Positions 59,141-64,000 of a stretch of DNA of 64,000 bases are shown in pieces. Origin of the DNA: Panicum virgatum (taxonomy: Eukaryota; Streptophyta; Magnoliopsida; Poales; Poaceae); the NCBI RefSeq assembly GCF_016808335.1, contig NC_053136.1:4384531-4448530 (forward strand). The letters run 5' to 3'. The position numbers and the translations under genes were made by a program. How positions within the stretch are numbered: position 1 is the stretch's first letter; the number at the start of each line of letters is the position of its first letter. The notes under the pieces were generated by a model. That model worked only from the letters and a program-made list of their open reading frames with translations. It was not told the origin of the DNA and did no database searches.

Positions 59141-59456
59141 TCGATGACGATTGTCATTTGTGTCATTCGCTATTGAATCATGTTCGATGTTAAATTATGT
59201 AATATTAAGAACTAATATGTCGTAAACTGATTTCATCTTGGCGTACGAATATTTGTTGTAATATAATATGTAATTTGTTGTGCATCATTTATAAGTTTAT
59301 TACGTTATGTTTTATTTAGTATTTTATTAAAAATTTGTTGTTTTACTTAATTTATGTTCTGAAATTTTATTTAGTATTTTTTTACGTTAATGTTATTATG
59401 CTTAATATTGTTATTTATGTTCTGAAATTATTTGTAATAAATCTTATTATACAGGT
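59141..59456. other. Gap between MULE transposase and PMD gene
   Basis: AT-rich, rich in TTATTTAGTATTTT-like repeats. It ends in the TATACAG acceptor just before the PMD start codon, so a leader intron is likely. Confidence 0.45.
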
Positions 59457-61046
59457 ATGGCGCACGAGGAAGGAGCTACCCCTGAGTTGCTAGATGCTCT
59501 CGTCGACAAGCGCCACCGGTCGTACATGTCTGCGGTCCGTGGCATCAGCTAGGGACGTTTCGGGCTCGTGTGCCCATGTCGACGATGCCGATACACCGTC
59601 GCTGGGTTCGTAGGTACGGGTTACATTTGTCACATATTTTAATTGTTTCCTTAACCGTTTGTTCTAACTTGATTTTCATTTTCGCGATGCAGGTTACGCG
59701 CTTCAGGTCTTCTCCCGATTGCGCGACTTGTGGAGGGAGATATGGCCGACCTTGCATGTCGACCTAGGGACAGGGCTCCACGGTTCCAGTTTGACATGTC
59801 CCTCCTCGCGGCCCTTCTCGACCGTTGGCGTCCGGAGACGCACACGTTTCACCTCCCGGTCGGTGAGATGAACCCTACTCTTCAGGACGTAGCGATGCTT
59901 CTAGACTTGCCGTGTGCTGGACGAGCTGTGGGTACAGAGGACGTGGGACTCTCGTGGCGCGACGACCTTTTGGCTCGGTTCGCCGGGGTTCAGCGCAACG
60001 AGCTAGCGTTGTCGTACCGGCCCTTGCCTGCGAACCACGCACACGGACCGACAAAGAGGTGGCTTCTACAGTTCAGTGTGAGTACATAAATGTTGATTCT
60101 TTCCATACTTATATTGATACGTATTTGCATTGATGACTCGTACCATTTTGAAGGCGGACTACATGAGGGCAGACGCAGACGACTTTACTGTTGCCAGGCA
60201 CTTCGAGGCCTACTTACTGTGGCTGTTCGGCTGGGTCATGTTCTGCAGCTCGCAGGGTGACTCGTGCCCCAAACAGCTCATTCCTTTGGCGAGGTCGATA
60301 GCTGATGCTCCACTTCACGAGATGCCACAGTTCAGCTGGGGTTCTGCTGTTTTGGCTGCGAGTTACAGGGGTCTTTGCATGGGCGTGACGAAGGTCTCAG
60401 CAGAGGAGCCCATTTTTGTTGGGTGTCCTCTACTGTTACAGCTCTGGTCTTACGAGCGCTTTCCCATCGGTAGGCCAGAGATGGACTTCGAGCCGTACGT
60501 CCAGCTGTCTGCAGACCACGACGACATCGACAGACCTACGATGTGTTCGTTGTGGTGCCTCAGGAGGGTACGTTACATTGTTTGTTTTACTTATTATTAC
60601 ATGCGTGCACAAATGTACGATTTAGCGGTTAACTTATTTTTTCGTTATGCAGCCTTCTTGGGTCGGCGTGCAGACGAGGAAGTTGTACCACGACTTCGTT
60701 GGACAGTTTGACGCTCTTGTGGACACGGACGTGAGGTGGACTCCGTACACTGCAGCCGACATTTACGCCCGGGCACCGAGCGGTCTTTCGTCCTTATGCC
60801 TGCGAGATCACGAGTACTGGATGACGAGGAAGCCGATCCTTTATGATATCCACGTCGAGGAGTACCACGTTCACCGGGTTATGAGACAGTTCGGTCTCTA
60901 CCAGCAGACCCCGGTCCTGATTGTGTACTCAGTGGAGGCCCACGTCTACAGGTACCGAATAAATAGTTCTGTTAATAATTCATTATTTTTTATAACCTAC
61001 CATTTAGCATTGAATCCCTCAAGCTTTCTATTATAGGTGGAAGTGA
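59457..61046 (+). pseudogene. Plant mobile domain (PMD) protein, MULE-associated, one frameshift
   Basis: Exons 59457-59613, 59693-60077, 60154-60567, 60653-60951 and a 10-nt last exon 61037-61046 (TGA). The body matches the aminotransferase-like plant mobile domain: RFQFDMSLLAALLDRWRPET, HTFHLPVGEMNPTLQDVAMLL, AHGPTKRWLLQFS, EAYLLWLFGWVMF, EMPQFSWGSAVLAA, LWSYERFPIGRP, VRWTPYTAADI, RVMRQFGLYQQTP. A frameshift near 59546 turns exon 1 into a stop (ISTAG region); the later exons are open. PMD genes are found both as host genes (MAIN/MAIL family, needed for silencing) and inside MULE and gypsy elements. Its place 0.3 kb behind the transposase in the same direction marks it as transposon cargo. 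No catalytic activity is known for the domain. Confidence 0.88.
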
Positions 61047-61047
61047 G

Positions 61048-61064
61048 CGCTGTGGAGCGTGCGA
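61048..61064. promoter_or_regulatory. CGCTGTGGAGCGTGCGA element upstream of GRF gene 1
   Basis: The same 17 bases occur at 62248-62264, and a near copy (CACTGTGGAGCGTGCGA) lies at 62322-62338, both before GRF gene 2. Each set is followed by a TATA box and a start codon, suggesting a duplicated promoter element. Confidence 0.6.
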
Positions 61065-61126
61065 ATACAGTAGGCTTTTCATGTGCATTTACACTCCACA
61101 CTCCGGGTATCAGACCTTTGTGCGCC

Positions 61127-61134
61127 TATAAATA
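61127..61134 (+). promoter_or_regulatory. TATA box of GRF gene 1
   Basis: TATAAATA, 58 bp before the ATG at 61192, in a normal position for a short 5'UTR. Confidence 0.65.
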
Positions 61135-61191
61135 CTCACAAGCTTGTGAACTCCCAGCACCACTCAAACACCAAAGCTCATTGTATACCCA

Positions 61192-61898
61192 ATGTCTGGA
61201 GGTGGGTCTAGCGGGAAGAATTACTACGGTTTTGGGAAAGGAAAAGGGGGAAGAAAGGGAGACCCCATAATATGGGAGGGGCCTCTTGAACCTGATTTCT
61301 TTCCGGAACCAGTGTTTGAGTTTTCGCCACAGCATAAGAGTGAATTTACCAATGAAACTCCTCTTCGATAATACGATAACCGTAGAGAAACGTGGCCAAA
61401 ATGCAGACATGGTGAGGACTGCTTAGTGCAGATGTGCACCGACGGGATGGATGGCGGTCGGCGTTTCTTCAAATGCCCACACGCATGGGTAATGCTCGGT
61501 TGTTTTATTTCTTTATCTTCATTGAGACATCTTATATGAAATTTGTTTTGCAGTCTTCAGATGCTCTAGAAAACTGTGGGTTTACCAGGTGGGTCGATCC
61601 TGCAACAATTGATTCAGTTCAGGAGTTCATCGAGTACCTCCAGATAAAGATCTTTGATCTGGAGTGCAAGGTGAACCATTACGAGGAAGTGAGCGAGGAT
61701 AACAAAGACGACGAAGATGATGATACCAGCAATGCTGCCGCTTCACAAGATGAACCATGCACTATTCCTTACTGCAACTGCCCTTGTCACAAGAACAAGG
61801 GCCCTGCCCCTCCGGCACCACCGCCTGCGCAACCTACAATGGGTGGATACTGCGGAGAAGGCTCAACGCAGTTTGCTACGTGGGGGTACGGCTATTAG
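61192..61898 (+). pseudogene. GRF-type zinc-finger protein 1 (one in-frame stop)
   Basis: Exons 61192-61488 and 61554-61898 join in phase to 213 codons. After a Gly-rich start (MSGGGSSGKNYYGFGKG) comes the GRF finger: KCRHGEDC, GGRRFFKCP, then CGFTRWVD across the exon junction. A helical, acidic linker (LEYLQ-like, YEEVSEDNKDDEDDD) follows, and a Cys/Pro-rich tail (CTIPYCNCPCHKNKG). A TAA at 61369-61371 in frame before the finger interrupts it; otherwise both exons are open. GRF fingers bind single-stranded nucleic acid in enzymes such as APE2 and TOP3A. The short proteins next to grass MULEs are of unknown role. Downstream initiation after the stop is possible, so some function cannot be excluded. 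Confidence 0.75.
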
Positions 61899-62247
61899 GA
61901 CTACCTAGTCCAAGTGACATGCTGTATCGTTGTATTTGTTGGGTTTTTTTTAAATTGCCTAAGACATGTTAGCTTAGATCAGAATCTGTTTACCGTAGTT
62001 GCAACGGGTTCTGCCATGCCACTGCATTTCTGTTGTGTGTATCATTAACGTTGTATTATGATGTAATTCCTATGGTTAACATTGTGACGATTACGCCGGT
62101 ACCGTGTAGTGTTCCGGGCGATGGGATGTGTCAGGGCAGTGCAATAATCACGAGTAGGTCGATGCAGTGACAGTACGACGAGTTTAAAGTGGGCGATGCG
62201 ATGAGTAGGTCGATGCAATAATCCGTGTTTAAAGTGGTAGCAGTGAA

Positions 62248-62338
62248 CGCTGTGGAGCGTGCGAGTACTGATGGTACGAGCAGTGAGAGGTCCTGTTGTT
62301 GTTTTTAGTGGAATGAGTGCGCACTGTGGAGCGTGCGA
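62248..62338. promoter_or_regulatory. Paired TGTGGAGCGTGCGA elements upstream of GRF gene 2
   Basis: Two copies 74 bp apart, matching the single copy upstream of GRF gene 1. Confidence 0.6.
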
Positions 62339-62420
62339 GTGCAGAACCGTGGACGACTGTGGAGCAGTGAGAGGTAATATCTGTGTTCAAAGTGCTTGGA
62401 CATGCAAGCAGCCCTGCGTC

Positions 62421-62428
62421 TATAAAAG
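62421..62428 (+). promoter_or_regulatory. TATA box of GRF gene 2
   Basis: TATAAAAG, 76 bp before the ATG at 62504. Confidence 0.65.
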
Positions 62429-62503
62429 AGCACCTTGTGGTTCCTGAGAGCACAGACTTGCAATTCAGTTTCCACTTTTTTTAATTAGCCCAACCAAACA
62501 GCT

Positions 62504-62998
62504 ATGAGCTCCTCATTCTCCCGGGCAGCTTTCCGTCGGGAAATGGAGGCTAATTTAGGACCCTCTCCTAACGATCCAAATAGATGTATTACAGATTGTA
62601 AGGTATGGCCGAAAGGTGTAGAGCCACCCGATTGCTATTGCCAAATGTGTTGTGTTCCGAACATATCTCGTGATTACGAGACTTTTGGCCAGAGGTATTG
62701 GTGTTGCAAGAATATCGAGGAAGTCCAAAAAAGAGGTGCAACATCACAGGTATAAATTAATTTGTAAATATGCTTTTATTATTTTTATTAATTTTGAATC
62801 GTTTTTTTTTTGCAAAAGTACGCTGGTGATGACACGCATACTTATTGGTGTCATTTCCATGAGTGGATTGACACGTGGATCACTCATCGTGATCAGCAAT
62901 ATATGGAGTGGTTAAAGAAGGTGAATGAAGATTTACGCAAAGGCGAGCGTGCAAAACCAGACATCGCGGGACGTGATAAGGGTACTGCCCGTGAATGA
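62504..62998 (+). CDS. GRF-type zinc-finger-like protein 2 (intact)
   Basis: Exons 62504-62749 and 62819-62998 (TGA) give 141 residues with no break. The start SSSFSRAAFRREMEANLG is followed by a finger of GRF layout: CYCQMCCVPN, then FGQRYWCCKN, then WCHFHEWID, where the last part lies in exon 2, as in gene 1. The tail is a charged helix (QQYMEWLKKVNEDLRKGERA). The intron position inside the finger is the same as in genes 1 and 3. Its promoter motif and 3' flank match gene 1, so the two are tandem duplicates that have diverged strongly in protein. It is the only whole, unbroken ORF of this cluster within the window. Confidence 0.72.
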
Positions 62999-63448
62999 TT
63001 GATGTTGTACTGCTCCGTCTGAATAAATAATGTAACGTTTGTTCGAATTACCTAAGGCATGTTAGGTTTAGTATTGGACCTCGTTACCGTAGTTTGCAAC
63101 AGGTCCTGACATGTCATGTCATGTGTTCTGTGCGTTGAATTGTGTGGACCACTATTTAATTTGTGTTCAATGTTTGAACGGTGATTGTTTTCATTATTTT
63201 TATTGTGTGTACTGGCCGATATATGCCAATGGAGTTGTCATCGCGTCGGTCTGAAAAGTTTATTTGTAGGGCAATGCTTCTGAATAATTTAGTTGCAGCT
63301 ATTACAAATTACACAATGCAGATTAATTTGACATTGAAATTACAATAACAATTGCACTGGCATGTACATGGAACACGCTAACGTCGTGTTCCATCTAGAC
63401 CTAACATGCCTTAGGGAATATGAAATTTAAACATTACATGATAGTCAT
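62999..63448. other. Convergent gap between GRF genes 2 and 3
   Basis: AT-rich 3' flanks. CCTAAGGCATGTTAGGT occurs at about 63050 on + and, inverted, near 63397-63413 (ACCTAACATGCCTTAGG), so the two converging genes share a 3'-flank repeat in inverted orientation. Confidence 0.6.
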
Positions 63449-64000
63449 CTACTGAGTGCACCGAGAATACTTCCCCTTCCTAATAGCCTCGGGTCCCGTC
63501 TCCTTCGCACGGCGGGCCCTCTCTCGCTTCCTCTCCCTATCAGCTTCACGCTCCTCCGCCTGCCGACGTTCCACTTCTGCAAACCTCTTCTCGATCTCTT
63601 CTTTATCTTTCTTGCGCTTCTCCTCCATTTTTTCCTCTTGCAGCATTCGCTGCCACATTTCCGCAGCCCACCTTGCTTCGCGCTCAACGTGTTCCTTAGC
63701 TTCGATCGATTGCTCTGTGTCCAGCCACTGTATGAAATCACAAAGAGGTGGTGGACTCTATTTCCAAGCGAGTTAGAATTAACATACTGAACTCCGAAGG
63801 CGCAAACTACATAGTGCGAGGTGATACCTTCGCTTTGTCCTTGTCGTAGCGCTTTGGCGGATCATACTCGTAGTTCTCACACATGAAGAACCTCCTGCCG
63901 AAGTCATCGCCCAAAACTTTGGACTCTATCAGCTTGCACAACGAACCGCAGAAGCACATTGGAACCTGCACTCCTTGAGGCACAGGTTCTCTAATCTTGT
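63449..64000 (-). CDS. GRF-type zinc-finger protein 3, partial (5' end off window)
   Basis: Exon from beyond 64000 to 63828, then 63449-63757 (TAG), with a GT-AG intron. The finger reads MCFCGSLCKL, GRRFFMCENYEYD, then, after the intron, PLCDFIQWLD: a textbook GRF zinc ribbon with four Cys. After it comes a long charged coiled coil (EARWAAEMWQRMLQEEKMEE and on, rich in E, K, R) ending in a basic tail (KGKYSRCTQ). The frame is open as far as visible. It lies inverted to genes 1 and 2. Such finger-plus-coiled-coil proteins are common beside PMD/MULE genes in grasses; the role is unknown. Confidence 0.75.

Larger units (their letters stand above)
61899..62503. other. 3' flank of GRF gene 1 and promoter of GRF gene 2
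   Basis: The stretch TTACCGTAGTTGCAACGGGT near 61991-62010 recurs, slightly changed, after GRF gene 2 (about 63081-63101), so the 3' flanks are duplicated too. Short GTCGATGCA repeats (GAGTAGGTCGATGCA at about 62153 and 62204) lie in between. Confidence 0.6.

Overview
The window is plant nuclear DNA from a grass, most likely a panicoid. The evidence is intron-rich genes with GT-AG splice sites, GC-rich first exons beside AT-rich introns, a chloroplast transit peptide, and nested grass-type retroelements, MITEs and a MULE linked to plant-mobile-domain and GRF zinc-finger genes. Nothing prokaryotic was seen. Most genes are multi-exon, so exon limits below were read by eye from splice signals and reading phase.

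Layout. (1) 1-4141 and 31616-35847 are two near-identical direct copies of one segment. Each holds a complete six-exon single-domain rhodanese gene (STR18-like, +) and the 3' part of a chloroplast LepA/EF4 gene (-). In the right copy the LepA gene is complete (22 exons, 34119-44007, 674 codons). In the left copy it is cut at 4141 after the last five exons. (2) 4142-21780 is nested retroelement DNA: a Ty1/copia fragment with a 128-bp LTR, interrupted by a reverse-oriented Ty3/gypsy element of Tat type. The gypsy element carries a multi-exon ORF on the opposite strand between pol and its 3' LTR. Its gag end is lost at a breakpoint beside (3) a frameshifted LRR receptor-like-protein pseudogene (21819-23886, -). 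(4) 24318-31615 is a tandem array of four units of about 1.4 kb. Each carries a promoter-like region, a 5'UTR-like tract and a short ATG exon ending in a splice donor, and the array leads into the right-hand STR18 gene. The first unit contains a 1.47-kb LINE-like insertion with a 16-bp target duplication.

(5) 44298-55176 holds two convergent four-exon genes of one family (DUF3615-like, 267 and 271 codons). The + copy has a 2.8-kb gypsy LTR in intron 3 and the - copy has a Harbinger-type MITE in intron 3. The first copy shares a 290-bp divergent promoter with LepA. (6) 55600-64000 looks like one end of a large Mutator-like element: two hairpins, a disabled MULE transposase, a plant-mobile-domain gene, and three GRF-type zinc-finger genes (two in tandem, one inverted and running off the window).

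How it fits together. The host genes are LepA (plastid translation GTPase), STR18 (sulfurtransferase), two DUF3615 genes and a dead LRR receptor. Everything else is mobile DNA that split, truncated or lengthened them. The features most worth follow-up are the repeated promoter/first-exon array feeding STR18, the PMD plus GRF-finger cargo cluster behind the MULE transposase, and the spliced antisense gene inside the gypsy element.
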